A stretch of DNA of 9,787 nt, taken from contig JAITPB010000140.1 of assembly GCA_031289625.1 (NCBI GenBank), forward strand, positions 1-9,787. The letters are read 5' to 3'. The notes beneath the pieces were generated by a model. That model saw only the letters and a program-made list of their open reading frames with translations, did no database searches and was not told the DNA's origin. The position numbers and the translations under genes were made by a program. Origin of the DNA: Clostridiales bacterium (GTDB lineage Bacteria > Bacillota > Clostridia > Lachnospirales > WQUN01). Below are positions 1 to 7,800 of this stretch, in pieces (the stretch's first letter is position 1; each line of letters begins with the position of its first letter).

Positions 1-369
1 GTTTGCGCTATCGGCACCGTGAAAGGCGATCTGCATGACATCGGCAAAAACCTTTGCAAGCTGATGATCGAAGGCAAAGGCATTGAAGTCATTGACCTGG
101 GCAGTGACGTTTCGGCTGAGCAATATCTGCAAGCGTATAAAGAAAAAGGCGCTACCATTATCGGTTGTTCCGCTCTTCTGACCACCACCATGGGTGAAAT
201 GAAGAACGTCGTGGATATCTTTGTAAAAGAAGGTCTTCGTGACAAAGTGACCATTCTGATCGGCGGCTCGCCCATTACTGACGGCTTCCGCCAGTCTATC
301 GGCGCCGATTATTACACCACTGACGCCGCTTCCTGCGCTGAAGTTGCTAAGAAAGTCCTTTCTGCGTAA
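1..369 (+). CDS. Corrinoid (B12-binding) methyl-carrier protein, 3' part
   Basis: This is the C-terminal 122 codons of a cobalamin-binding carrier of the MtaC/MtbC/MttC type; frame 1 is open from the first base, so the start lies outside the window. In this family a methyltransferase (for example MtaB, MtmB or an MttB-like protein) methylates the bound corrinoid, and a second methyltransferase passes the methyl group to tetrahydrofolate or coenzyme M. Visible evidence is the D-x-H-x-x-G cobalamin signature (GDLHDIG, visible residues 9-15, His12 being the lower axial ligand), the following SALLTTTM stretch of the Rossmann-like B12 fold, and the GGSPIT segment near the C-terminus. The N-terminal helical cap is missing. 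Codon use favours GCT, GAA and AAA more than the other genes, as expected of a highly expressed catabolic protein. The partner methyltransferase, and therefore the substrate, cannot be seen. A strong terminator lies about 130 bases downstream, so this gene probably ends its operon. Confidence 0.9.
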   Translation, partial: VCAIGTVKGDLHDIGKNLCKLMIEGKGIEVIDLGSDVSAEQYLQAYKEKGATIIGCSALLTTTMGEMKNVVDIFVKEGLRDKVTILIGGSPITDGFRQSIGADYYTTDAASCAEVAKKVLSA

Positions 370-390
370 GTTATACTCGCGAGCGAAAAT

Positions 391-461
391 ATTTACCGGC
401 CATTCTGCAGAATGCCGCCCGTGACAAGGTTGAGCCACTGGTAAATCTATTTGTTCACGGG
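391..461 (+). other. Interlocking inverted repeats with pseudoknot potential
   Basis: Three complementary pairs are visible. Helix A pairs 391-399 with 438-446 (nine pairs, one G-U). Helix B pairs 418-427 with 451-461 (ten pairs, T454 bulged). A 14-base perfect palindrome at 401-414 can form a small hairpin. The arms are ordered A5', hairpin, B5', A3', B3', so A and B together form an H-type pseudoknot. The block lies between the corrinoid gene and the intrinsic terminator at 499-540. It may be a structured 3' UTR or part of a leader RNA upstream of the VanW gene. GCCACTG at 434-440 also occurs in cobalamin riboswitches, but I could not find the rest of that consensus. The pairings are direct observation; function is inference. 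Confidence 0.4.
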
Positions 462-498
462 TATAATCAGCGGGAGTCTCTTGCATAGAAATCTGATG

Positions 499-540
499 AA
501 AAAAAGTTCGTGTCTGTAAAAAGACACGGGCTTTTTTTTG
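499..540 (+). terminator. Intrinsic (rho-independent) terminator
   Basis: A seven-pair core stem (509-515 with 522-528) closes a six-base loop. G-U and A-T pairs extend it outward through the flanking A run (499-505). It is followed directly by eight T residues at 532-539. It most likely ends the corrinoid protein transcript. The A run on the left gives a T run on the other strand, so the hairpin could work in both directions. Confidence 0.85.
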
Positions 541-562
541 CGCGTTTTATTAGGGTATACAA

Positions 563-598
563 GCCGCCTGCGGCGCTCATTGAGCATAGAGTTATAAT
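563..598 (+). promoter_or_regulatory. Candidate promoter / operator region for the VanW-family gene
   Basis: A perfect TATAAT lies at 593-598, 36 bases before the GTG start and 22 bases before the AGGGGG ribosome binding site. No good -35 hexamer sits 16-19 bases upstream. That position is instead occupied by two small inverted repeats, 563-567/570-574 (GCCGC/GCGGC) and 575-579/581-585 (GCTCA/TGAGC). This arrangement would fit an activator- or repressor-dependent promoter, but the evidence is only positional. Confidence 0.35.
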
Positions 599-634
599 GC
601 GTTTTTTTTGAATCCATTAAAGGGGGACTTTCTG

Positions 635-1615
635 GTGAAGAAAGCAAAAAAAATTTTAGCATTATGGCTCTGCACGGCGCTGGCGCTCCGTGTTCCTGTG
701 AGCGCACAGGCCGCGGTTACGCTGGAGAGCGCGGGCATTGCTGACGGCGCGCTCATCAAAACATTAGGCGCGGACACGGAGATTACACAGCTCGCCTTGT
801 ATACCACACGCTTCTCCACGTCGGACGCGAATCGCAACCACAATATGGAGATGGGCGCGAATAAAAACAATGTCGTTGTAAAATCGGGCGCTTCCTTCAG
901 CTTTAACACAAACACCGGCGACTCTACGCGCACGGCGAATGGATGGCGCGAGTCGATTGTTTTGGTGAACACGAAAAGAGTCCGGGGCGTCGGCGGAGGG
1001 CTCTGCCAATGTTCGTCCACGATATACTCTGCCGTGAAGCAAGCCGCGGGGCTGACCATTTTGGAGCGGAATCCCCATTCTGTGCCGGTGGGATATGTAC
1101 CAGTGAGCGGCGAAGCCATGGTGAATTATGGAACGAGCGACTTCCGGTTCCGAAACGACAACCCTTATGACATATTTGTTTATACCACCATCGATCACGG
1201 TTCAGGTTCTTTAACGGCAAGCGTTTATAAAATAAACGCGGAGCGGCGCAAAGCGCGCGTCCTAGTGAATGGCCAGGAAATTTCGGCGGCGGCGGCCCCG
1301 AGAATTATCGACGGCAGGGTTTACGTCGAAATGCGCACGCTCTTTGAATCCTTGGGATATACTGTGACCTACGACGCGGGCACAAAGGCCGTACAGGCCC
1401 AAAAAGGCGGCTTGGCGTTTCTGCTGGAAAAAGGGGCGGACAGCCAAAACATTCTGCGCCGTCAGGACGGAACCATAACGCCGCTGCCAATGCAGTATCC
1501 CGCGTTCAACGTATCAGACAGAATTATCTTTTCACTGCGCCGCGCGGGCGATCTGCTCGGCTATGAAACCGGCTGGGACGCGGAAACGAAAACGGCCTCT
1601 TTGCAGTCAAGATAA
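635..1615 (+). CDS. Secreted VanW-family protein with copper-amine-oxidase-like C-terminal domain
   Basis: The predicted protein has 326 residues. GTG at 635 is chosen because AGGGGG (621-626) lies eight bases upstream; the frame stays open to a TTG at 608 but that has no ribosome binding site. Residues 1-26 form a signal peptide: KKAKK, a hydrophobic core and an AQA-type cleavage site. Residues ~55-190 are the VanW domain, with the TRFSTSDANRNHN start, the FSFN segment, the glycine-rich GVGGGLCQCSSTIYSA core (~118-133) and the NPHSVPVGYVP segment. Residues ~208-326 resemble the stalk domain first described at the N-terminus of copper amine oxidases (VNGQ, VYVEMRTLFESLGYTV, W-D-A-E-T-K-T), common in surface proteins of Bacillota. 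VanW proteins occur with some vancomycin-resistance clusters, but their biochemical role is not established and no other van gene is here, so resistance should not be inferred. The core has Cys124 and Cys126, whereas I recall the second position usually being Val. The product is probably exported to the cell surface. Confidence 0.85.
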   Translation: MKKAKKILALWLCTALALRVPVSAQAAVTLESAGIADGALIKTLGADTEITQLALYTTRFSTSDANRNHNMEMGANKNNVVVKSGASFSFNTNTGDSTRTANGWRESIVLVNTKRVRGVGGGLCQCSSTIYSAVKQAAGLTILERNPHSVPVGYVPVSGEAMVNYGTSDFRFRNDNPYDIFVYTTIDHGSGSLTASVYKINAERRKARVLVNGQEISAAAAPRIIDGRVYVEMRTLFESLGYTVTYDAGTKAVQAQKGGLAFLLEKGADSQNILRRQDGTITPLPMQYPAFNVSDRIIFSLRRAGDLLGYETGWDAETKTASLQSR

Positions 1616-1655
1616 AGTCAACATAAAAGCAAAATCCTATAAAAACAAAATCATA

Positions 1656-1685
1656 ATGGCAATCGTGAGAGCACTGTGCTATAAT
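1656..1685 (+). promoter_or_regulatory. Extended -10 promoter for ssnA
   Basis: A perfect TATAAT at 1680-1685 is preceded by TG one base upstream (1677-1678), giving an extended -10 element. ATGGCA at 1656-1661 is a weak -35, four of six matching TTGACA, with an 18-base spacer. Transcription would begin near 1692, leaving a leader of about 45 bases before the ATG at 1738. It lies in the AT-rich gap after the VanW gene. Confidence 0.65.
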
Positions 1686-1737
1686 ACAAAAAATATTTTC
1701 TTCTATGCATACAGCTGGATGAGACGGAGTGACAAGT

Positions 1738-3075
1738 ATGATTTTGATTGGCAATGGACGGGCGATCACATGGAATAAAGATAAGCCCTATTTAAGCGAC
1801 GGCTGCGTGGCTGTGGAAGGATCGGAAATTGTGGGCCTAGGCGCGACGCCCGCGCTGAAAGCCCAGTATCCCCACGCGGAATTTTATGACGCGCGGCGCC
1901 GTGTCATTATGCCTGGGCTGATTAACGCGCACACGCATATCTATTCGTCGTTCGCGCGCGGCCTTTTCCTGCCGCAGTCCAAACCCAATCGAAATTTTTC
2001 CGAGATTCTGAAAAATCTTTGGTGGCGCATCGACAAAGTATTAGACGAGAATGACAATCTGTATTCCGCTTATGCCGCTGGGCTGGAAAGCGTGCGCTGC
2101 GGCGTGACGACGCTTTTCGATCACCACGCCAGCCAAAGGCATGTAACAGGCAGTTTGCCCGTTATGGAACAGGCGCTGTCCGGCATCGGCCTGCGCGCTT
2201 GCCTCTGTTATGAAGTGAGTGACCGGGATGGCCCTGAAACGGCTGAACGGGCCATCCGCGAAAACCTTTCATTTATTATTCATACCGAAATGCAGGATAC
2301 AAGCCTGATCAAAGGCATGTTTGGCCTGCACGCTTCTTTCACACTCAGTCCGGAAACGCTGGAAAAATGCGCGGCGGCGATGAATGGCCGCCGCGCGGGT
2401 TATCACATTCACGCTGCGGAAAGTGTAGAAGATCTGATCGATTCCATGAAAAAATACAACAAGCGCGTGATTCATAGACTGTACGACGCGAAAATTCTCG
2501 GCGAAAAAACGCTTGCCATTCACAACGTGCATGTCAACGGGGAAGACTTCGAATTGTTAGCGGCCACAAAGACCATGGCCGTACACAATCCGGAAAGCAA
2601 TATGAGCAACGCCGTGGGCTGCGCGCCCGCGCTGGAAATGATGCGCAAAGGCGTACTCACAGGGCTGGGCACAGACGCGTATACGCAGGACATGTTTGAA
2701 AGTTTAAAAGCCGCCAATCTCATTCACAAACACGTGCAGGCCGATCCCAGCGCGGGGTTTGCGGAGAGTATGGAAATGCTGTTTATCAACAACGCGGCGA
2801 TTGCCGCACATTTTTGGGAGAAGCCGCTGGGCGTTCTCCGCGAAGGCGCCTATGCGGATTTGATTGTGCTGGATTACAACCCTCCCACGCCGATGAACGC
2901 CGCCTCGCTGGCGGGGCACATCATGTTCGGCATGTCTGGACGCGCTGTGGCCTCCACCATGGTAAACGGCCGGTGGATTATGAAAGAGCGCGTCATGCAA
3001 ACCGTAGACGAAGTGGCGATTATGGCCCGGTGCCGCGCGCAATGCGCTGATTTTTGGAAAAGGGTTACTGCCTAG
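1738..3075 (+). CDS. ssnA: SsnA-like metal-dependent aminohydrolase
   Basis: This 445-residue amidohydrolase-superfamily enzyme is close in length and motif order to E. coli SsnA (about 442). ATG 1738 is preferred over the in-frame GTG 1729 because GGAG (1726-1729) lies eight bases before it, whereas the GTG overlaps that site. Visible motifs are VIMPGLINAHTH with the metal-binding pair His65/His67, the LKNLWWRID and DHHAS segments typical of SsnA, HIHAAES (His223, His225, Glu228), AIHNVH (His262), and GLGTD with Asp313 as the catalytic metal ligand. The C-terminus has the composite beta-sandwich strands (ADLIVLDYNPPTP, GHIMFGM, STMVNG). SsnA proteins are annotated as putative aminohydrolases linked to selenium-dependent molybdenum hydroxylase clusters, but their substrate is not known to me. 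None of those partner genes is visible here, and the gene has its own promoter. An alternative is a general ATZ/TRZ-type deaminase of purines or other heterocycles. The cellular site is probably the cytoplasm, since no signal peptide is seen. Confidence 0.85.
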   Translation: MILIGNGRAITWNKDKPYLSDGCVAVEGSEIVGLGATPALKAQYPHAEFYDARRRVIMPGLINAHTHIYSSFARGLFLPQSKPNRNFSEILKNLWWRIDKVLDENDNLYSAYAAGLESVRCGVTTLFDHHASQRHVTGSLPVMEQALSGIGLRACLCYEVSDRDGPETAERAIRENLSFIIHTEMQDTSLIKGMFGLHASFTLSPETLEKCAAAMNGRRAGYHIHAAESVEDLIDSMKKYNKRVIHRLYDAKILGEKTLAIHNVHVNGEDFELLAATKTMAVHNPESNMSNAVGCAPALEMMRKGVLTGLGTDAYTQDMFESLKAANLIHKHVQADPSAGFAESMEMLFINNAAIAAHFWEKPLGVLREGAYADLIVLDYNPPTPMNAASLAGHIMFGMSGRAVASTMVNGRWIMKERVMQTVDEVAIMARCRAQCADFWKRVTA

Positions 3076-3156
3076 CCATTAGATCAGACTGCGGGGCTTA
3101 TTTCGGAAAAAATCGCGGGGAATAAAATAATAGCGCCGGCGCCAGAGGATGATAAC

Positions 3157-3384
3157 ATGCGCAAGGCTTTGGTTATCAAAAGTATCATTACATGGGCTTT
3201 CCTTTCTGGAATAACACTGCTGTTTCTGGGAATGTTCGTGCGCTTGATGATAATAGAGATAATGTCTGGGCGGGAAGATATATTCTATCCGGGAATTCTT
3301 GCTGTCGTCTCGGCAACGCTGATATTATTAATATTTTGTATCCGCCAAGCTGTTAAGAACTATAAGCGGTATAAATCAATCTAA
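3157..3384 (+). CDS. Small two-helix membrane protein of unknown function
   Basis: The gene encodes 75 residues that I do not recognise. The start is supported by AGAGGA (3144-3149) seven bases before ATG. The protein has two clear hydrophobic segments, roughly residues 11-34 and 47-61, joined by a short polar stretch (SGREDIFYP). It ends in a basic tail rich in Lys, Arg and Tyr, so that tail would be expected in the cytoplasm. No catalytic motif or lipobox is seen. Codon use differs from the neighbours: seven of thirteen Ile codons are ATA, TTA occurs for Leu and GGA is frequent, whereas I saw no ATA codons in ssnA. This could indicate a recently acquired or lineage-specific gene. It follows ssnA by 81 bases with no convincing terminator between, so co-transcription is possible. 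The good ribosome binding site and membrane pattern argue that it is a real gene. Confidence 0.6.
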   Translation: MRKALVIKSIITWAFLSGITLLFLGMFVRLMIIEIMSGREDIFYPGILAVVSATLILLIFCIRQAVKNYKRYKSI

Positions 3385-3430
3385 CGTTGTTTAAAAATAG
3401 CTGAATAGCTTTGGGCATCCTATAGTTGCG

Positions 3431-3865
3431 CTAAAAAATCCATTTGCTGATAATATAGTTGAGGACGACGACAACAACCTGCGTGAAAATTTTGCACGCG
3501 CCCCCGGAAAAATGCAATATATCAATCAGCAGATACAGCAGGCCGGTTTCCACTAAATAAGTCAAAAACCGGCCGCCGCTGAATTGCGCCAGCTCTTTGG
3601 CGGCGACGCGGAACCGCCAGTCCTTTGATAAAAACACAAAGTGTTTGTTTACGACAAACGCGAACAGCACGGCCAGCGCGGAGGAAATCGTATTCGATGC
3701 AATGGTGCCCATCCCCAGCCCAACGCAGACGTAGAACACGCCAATGCCAATGATCGTCGTCAGAACGCCGCAAATCACATACGTGATAAATTCGCGGTTC
3801 AACACTTTTTTCATCGGCCCCCAGGCGGCCAGGCGGTTGTACAGCCCTTTGATTTTATCCCACAT
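3431..3865 (-). CDS. GtrA-family membrane protein
   Basis: This 144-residue polytopic protein has four membrane segments, around residues 26-48, 56-79, 97-119 and 123-142. GtrA-like features are the FITYVICGVLTT entry to helix 1, FAFVVNKHFVF after helix 2, and the final VLNYIISKWIF. GtrA proteins are thought to help move polyprenyl-phosphate-linked sugars across the membrane, or to assist the glycosyltransferase that makes them, and are usually encoded beside a GtrB-type enzyme as here. ATG 3865 was chosen; a GTG one codon upstream (3868) is about equally possible because GGGGA (3876-3880) serves either, with spacings of ten and seven bases. The start lies only six bases after the stop of the upstream glycosyltransferase gene, which strongly suggests translational coupling. 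It is the last gene of the leftward operon. The 46-base gap to the convergent small gene holds only a four-pair inverted repeat, not a convincing terminator. Confidence 0.88.
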   Translation of the reverse strand: MWDKIKGLYNRLAAWGPMKKVLNREFITYVICGVLTTIIGIGVFYVCVGLGMGTIASNTISSALAVLFAFVVNKHFVFLSKDWRFRVAAKELAQFSGGRFLTYLVETGLLYLLIDILHFSGGACKIFTQVVVVVLNYIISKWIF

Positions 3866-3871
3866 CACGCA

Positions 3872-4795
3872 TCAATCCCCGTTCAGCACTTCCTGCACGA
3901 TATAAATGGGCCGGTCTTTACTTTCTTCGAAAACGCGCCCAATATATTCACCCATCAGCCCGATGGCCATCAGCACAATGCCCTGGAAAAACAGCACAAC
4001 GCCGCCCCAGCCCGGCGCGGCGGCGCTGGTAAAAATCCATCGGCAGAACGCGAACGCCAAATAGAGAAAACTGAGCAGACTGATGACGCCGCCCAAAACC
4101 GCCGCCCATTTCAGTGGCTTATAGGAAAAGGCCGTAATGCCGTCCATGGCGAATTTGAACATTTTGGTCAGCGGGTATTTGGTCTGTCCCGCGAAACGTT
4201 TTTCGCGGACGTATCCGACCGCCGTCTGCCGGAAGCCAACCCAGCTCACCAAACCGCGGATGTAACGGTTTTTTTCGGGCAGCCGCCGCATGGCGTCGCA
4301 AACTTTTCGGCTGATCAAACGGAACTCGCCGGTGTCCACCGGAATCTCCACTTGCGTCATGCTTCTCAAAAAACGGTAATACATCGCCGCCGTCCATTTC
4401 TTGAAGGCGGTCTCGCCCTGCCGCTCTTTTCGCTGGCCGTAGACCACGTCAAAGCCTTCCCGCCATTTGGCGATCATTTCGGGAAACAGCTCGGGAGGAT
4501 CCTGCAAGTCTGCGTCAATGACCAGAACCGCCTCCCCCCGCGCATAATCCATCCCCGCCGTTATGGCCGGCATATGTCCAAAGTTGCGGGAGAAACGGAT
4601 GCATTTCACCGATTTGTCCTTCTGGCAGATCTCGGCCAGGATGCTGGCCGTTTTGTCCCGGCTGCCGTCGTCCACAAAAATCAGCTCATAACTTTCCCCC
4701 ACGCCAGACATGACCTGGGTGAGACGTTTGTAGCTTTCCGTAATCACTTCTTCTTCGTTAAACGCCGGAATAATCACTGAAAATATTGGATCCAT
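3872..4795 (-). CDS. Family 2 polyprenyl-phosphate glycosyltransferase (GtrB/DPM1-like)
   Basis: This is a 307-residue enzyme of GT2. The reaction expected from the family is transfer of a sugar from a nucleotide-sugar to a polyprenyl phosphate at the inner face of the membrane; which sugar cannot be read from sequence. Visible motifs are the FSVIIPAFNEEE start, VDDGS (41-45) for nucleotide binding, the metal-binding DADLQDPPEL block (94-103), FSRNFGH (68-74), and REKRFAGQTKYP (197-208) before the membrane part. Two helices (~229-251 and ~263-283) are followed by the GEYIGRVFEES-DRP-Y signature (282-300) of the GtrB/CsbB-like group. The frame remains open upstream to 5059, but that extension would overlap the preceding gene and lacks family similarity. 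The start at 4795 has AAAAGGAG eleven bases upstream and gives the usual length. It begins 17 bases after the PMT-fusion stop and ends six bases before the GtrA start, so all three are probably one operon. Confidence 0.92.
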   Translation of the reverse strand: MDPIFSVIIPAFNEEEVITESYKRLTQVMSGVGESYELIFVDDGSRDKTASILAEICQKDKSVKCIRFSRNFGHMPAITAGMDYARGEAVLVIDADLQDPPELFPEMIAKWREGFDVVYGQRKERQGETAFKKWTAAMYYRFLRSMTQVEIPVDTGEFRLISRKVCDAMRRLPEKNRYIRGLVSWVGFRQTAVGYVREKRFAGQTKYPLTKMFKFAMDGITAFSYKPLKWAAVLGGVISLLSFLYLAFAFCRWIFTSAAAPGWGGVVLFFQGIVLMAIGLMGEYIGRVFEESKDRPIYIVQEVLNGD

Positions 4796-4812
4796 CTTTT
4801 GTTCAGCTCCTT

Positions 4813-7800
4813 TTAACTCAGCACCCAGGACGGCATCCATTTTAGAAATAATTCCACATAGTTCATGGGAATTGGCAGCCCCGATATGACGGGATAAAAC
4901 ATCACGAATAAGGCCGCCGCGGCGATCAAATACCGGCGCGCCGCGCGCCGCTGCCCGCCCGGAAAACGATCCCGGAAGGCATACGCGATCAGCAGCGTTA
5001 CAAAAGGAACGCTGGGGAAGTAGTGGTAGATATATGTCGTCCGGCTCACCAGCGCCCACGGCAGATATTGCGCGGCATAAGCGACAAATAAAAACAGCAG
5101 GATCTTATCAAATTTTTTCGACTGCGCGCGGACGCAATAGAACAGCGCCGCAATGCCGCCCCACCACACCGCTGGGTTGCCAAAGCTACTGATGCCGGTG
5201 CGCAGCCCGTTTGGCAAAGTCCCGGCAGAATAATAAATGGGCCTTGTCATAAAAGGCCATTGGAACCAATAGGAAGCAAACGAATGCGTAGACACAAGCG
5301 TGGCGTGATAGTGAAACATATCCCGCTGGTTTTTGAAAACAGAAGCCAGCCCGCGCTGATCGGGCGTCTGTAGATACATGCCGTAAGACGCGCGGTAAAT
5401 CAGCGCCGGTATCACAATAAAAAACACAAGGCACGCCGCCAGCGTAACCGCCGCGTACGCGGGAAAATACCGGACGCTTTCCCACTCCACCTGATCATCA
5501 TGATCAGCATAATGGCGCTTCGCGTAAGCGTACTCTTTCCCTCTTTTATACAAAACATAAAAGAAAAGGATCGGCAAACCGGCCGCCGCATAAGCGCCCT
5601 GCCATTTGGCCGATACGGCGAAGCCCATGAATATGCCGCAAAACAGCAGATAAACCAGCGAGCGGGCAAACGCGCCGTGGCGCCGTGACGCCGCCGCGTA
5701 AAAATTCAAAGAAAAATACATCGCCATCCACAAATACATACACATGATAAAGAACGTCACGTACACGTCAATGGTCGAAATCCTCGTCTGCGCGAAATGC
5801 ATGAAATCCAGCGTGAAGACCGCGGCGGAAAAAAAAGCCCATTCGCGCTTGCCAAACAATTTTTTGGCCAAAACATACATAACGGGTATCATAAGCACGC
5901 CGGTGAGCGTTCCCATAAAACGCCAGCCGAATGGCGTCATGCCAAAAAGCTGAACGCCCCAGCTGATGATGACTTTGCCCAGCGGGGGATGCGTCCATTC
6001 ATAGACGGGTAAATGGTGGATAAATTCATAAGCGGTGCGGGCGTGATAAATCTCGTCGAAGTATGTGCTGTTCATAAAGCTGCTGGTTTCGGGAACCCAT
6101 TGCGGCTCGTCGCAAAGAAAAGCGGGATGCGAACTGATGAGCGGGTCTTCGCTTTCCGGCGCGATCGGATAGTCCTGCGGCACGGGCGCGGCTGGTATGA
6201 TATTGCCCTCGGCGTCGCGAAACGCCAGCTCGTGTATCATCAGGTTGTCATCCAGGCTCGTAATTTTTACATAAGGCGCGTCAAAATCTACCTTTTCATC
6301 TTTCCAAAAGAAAACTTTTTCGCCTTTGAAATCTTTTAGGGAGCGCCAGTCCGTTCCGTCATCTGAGATGGAGAGATTGAAATTTTTATCATGGCGCGCG
6401 CCCAGCATGTAAATCAATTCAACTGCGCGGCGATCATTCGGACGATCGTCCGAACCCTCCAGGCGCAGCACGGCGGATTGGCCTTTTTCCGGCGCCCAGG
6501 CCGTTTGCGGGGCGTGCCTGTCGCCCAGGCGGACGAAGGCTATGGCGGCGTACACGGCCATCATGGCCAGGATAATCCCAATATCCTTCCTGCCGATCTT
6601 GAGTGCGGGCCTGGATGGTTCGGGAACCACCGGCCCGTGTTTCTCATACCAGGGCGTCTGGTCTGTTAATTCCGGGCGATCGCCCGGACGATCCGGCAGG
6701 CCGGGTTTATAAGCCTGTACCGCAGCGACAGCCAGCGCGCCTGTCAGAATGATATTGAGCATAGAGACAAACGGCATGGACTCTTTGATCAATTCCAGCC
6801 TGTTGCCGTTTTGCAGCATGTACAGCACGTCGGCGCAGTTGACGAGGAACAGCATCGAATAGCATCCGTAGAAAGCCACAAACCGTCTGTCTGGTTTGTG
6901 TATATAGGCCGCCAGAAAAAAAATCAGCGCGGGAAAGAGATACCGCTCGTGCATTTTAACGGAAAGCGTGAACGTTAAAGCCGTAAGCAGACCCGCCGTG
7001 AAAAATAGGCCGGACTTTTGATCGCGGCTTCGGTGCAGAATGAAGAGACTAAAGAGTACAATGGCGTTAATGAACAGATAGCCCCAAATGTTGTAGCTGA
7101 ACCCCAGGAACGGATCGGAGACGGGTTTCCAATTGGCGCCCAAAAACGCGTAAAGATTATAAGCGTTCACCGTCGCGTAAGGATAAGAAGCCAAAGTTTT
7201 GACATACTGTGAAAGAATCGGTTTAAAATTCCAATGCTGCGTAAAAGGGATCGTCAGCGCCGTCATCAGGGCCAGCGTTCCGGCGAGGCAGCCGCCCAGT
7301 TTGAGAATGACAGCCCGTCGGTTGGATTTTTCCGTGAAAAAAACAGCGCTGTAAAGGGCGTAGAGAAACACCGGCGCGATCATTAACGTCTGCGGTTTCA
7401 CCAAAATGGCGAGACCATATGTCATGAAACTGGCGGCGTATTTTTTGTCCGCCAGTCGGTCAACCGCGAACAGCAGAAGAAATGTATGGACAGCGTCCAC
7501 CTGGCCCCATACGGAGGCGTCCATAATAACGCCGGGGTTTAAAGCGTAAGCCAGTCCAATCCAAAAAGCGGAGGCTGGCTTGCATTTTCGCAGCGCCATC
7601 CGGTAGAGCAGGGCGACTGCGGCCAAGTCACACAGAATGGCCGGCAGCTTCATGAGAAAATCAAACAGAGCTCCCTCCAGCCCCAACCGGCTTTGCGCGG
7701 CGCCCAAAATATACAAGATATACATATAGCCCGGCGGGTAATCCGTAAAGCTGTCAGAGAGATAAAAATTCGCCAGGCCGTCCTCAAACAGCATGTTCGC

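Noticed and set aside
391..461. Cobalamin riboswitch
   Set aside because: Only the GCCACTG heptamer is shared. The rest of the conserved core, including a recognisable B12 box, was not found, and the pairing order differs from what I would expect.
430..467. TTGAGC ... TATAAT as a promoter upstream of the terminator
   Set aside because: The spacer is 26 bases, too long for a sigma-A promoter, and no acceptable -35 occurs 16-18 bases before the TATAAT at 462-467.
592..1198. Several - strand open frames opposite the VanW gene
   Set aside because: They are antisense to a coding region with a recognised signal peptide and VanW domain, and show no motif or convincing ribosome binding site.
635..1615. 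Vancomycin resistance determinant
   Set aside because: The VanW domain is widespread in Bacillota without resistance, and no vanH, vanA/B, vanX, vanR or vanS gene is in the window.
3133..3142. GCGCCGGCGC palindrome just before the small membrane protein gene
   Set aside because: It is a ten-base GC palindrome without a loop or T run. It neither makes a terminator nor clearly matches an operator, and may be chance.
3385..3430. Possible bidirectional terminator between the convergent small gene and the GtrA gene
   Set aside because: The only inverted repeat (AGCT at 3399-3402 and 3407-3410) has four pairs and no proper T run, too weak to call.
3641..4780. A long + strand open frame (379 codons, rich in His, Gln and Arg)
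   Set aside because: It lies exactly antisense to the GtrA and GT2 genes, whose protein motifs are unmistakable. The low-complexity His/Arg/Gln composition is typical of an antisense shadow of GC-biased codons, and it matches no family I know.
4796..5059. N-terminal extension of the GT2 frame to 5059
   Set aside because: The extra 88 residues overlap the end of the PMT-fusion gene in another frame, precede the canonical FSVIIPAFNEEE start, and lack family similarity. ATG 4795 has its own ribosome binding site.
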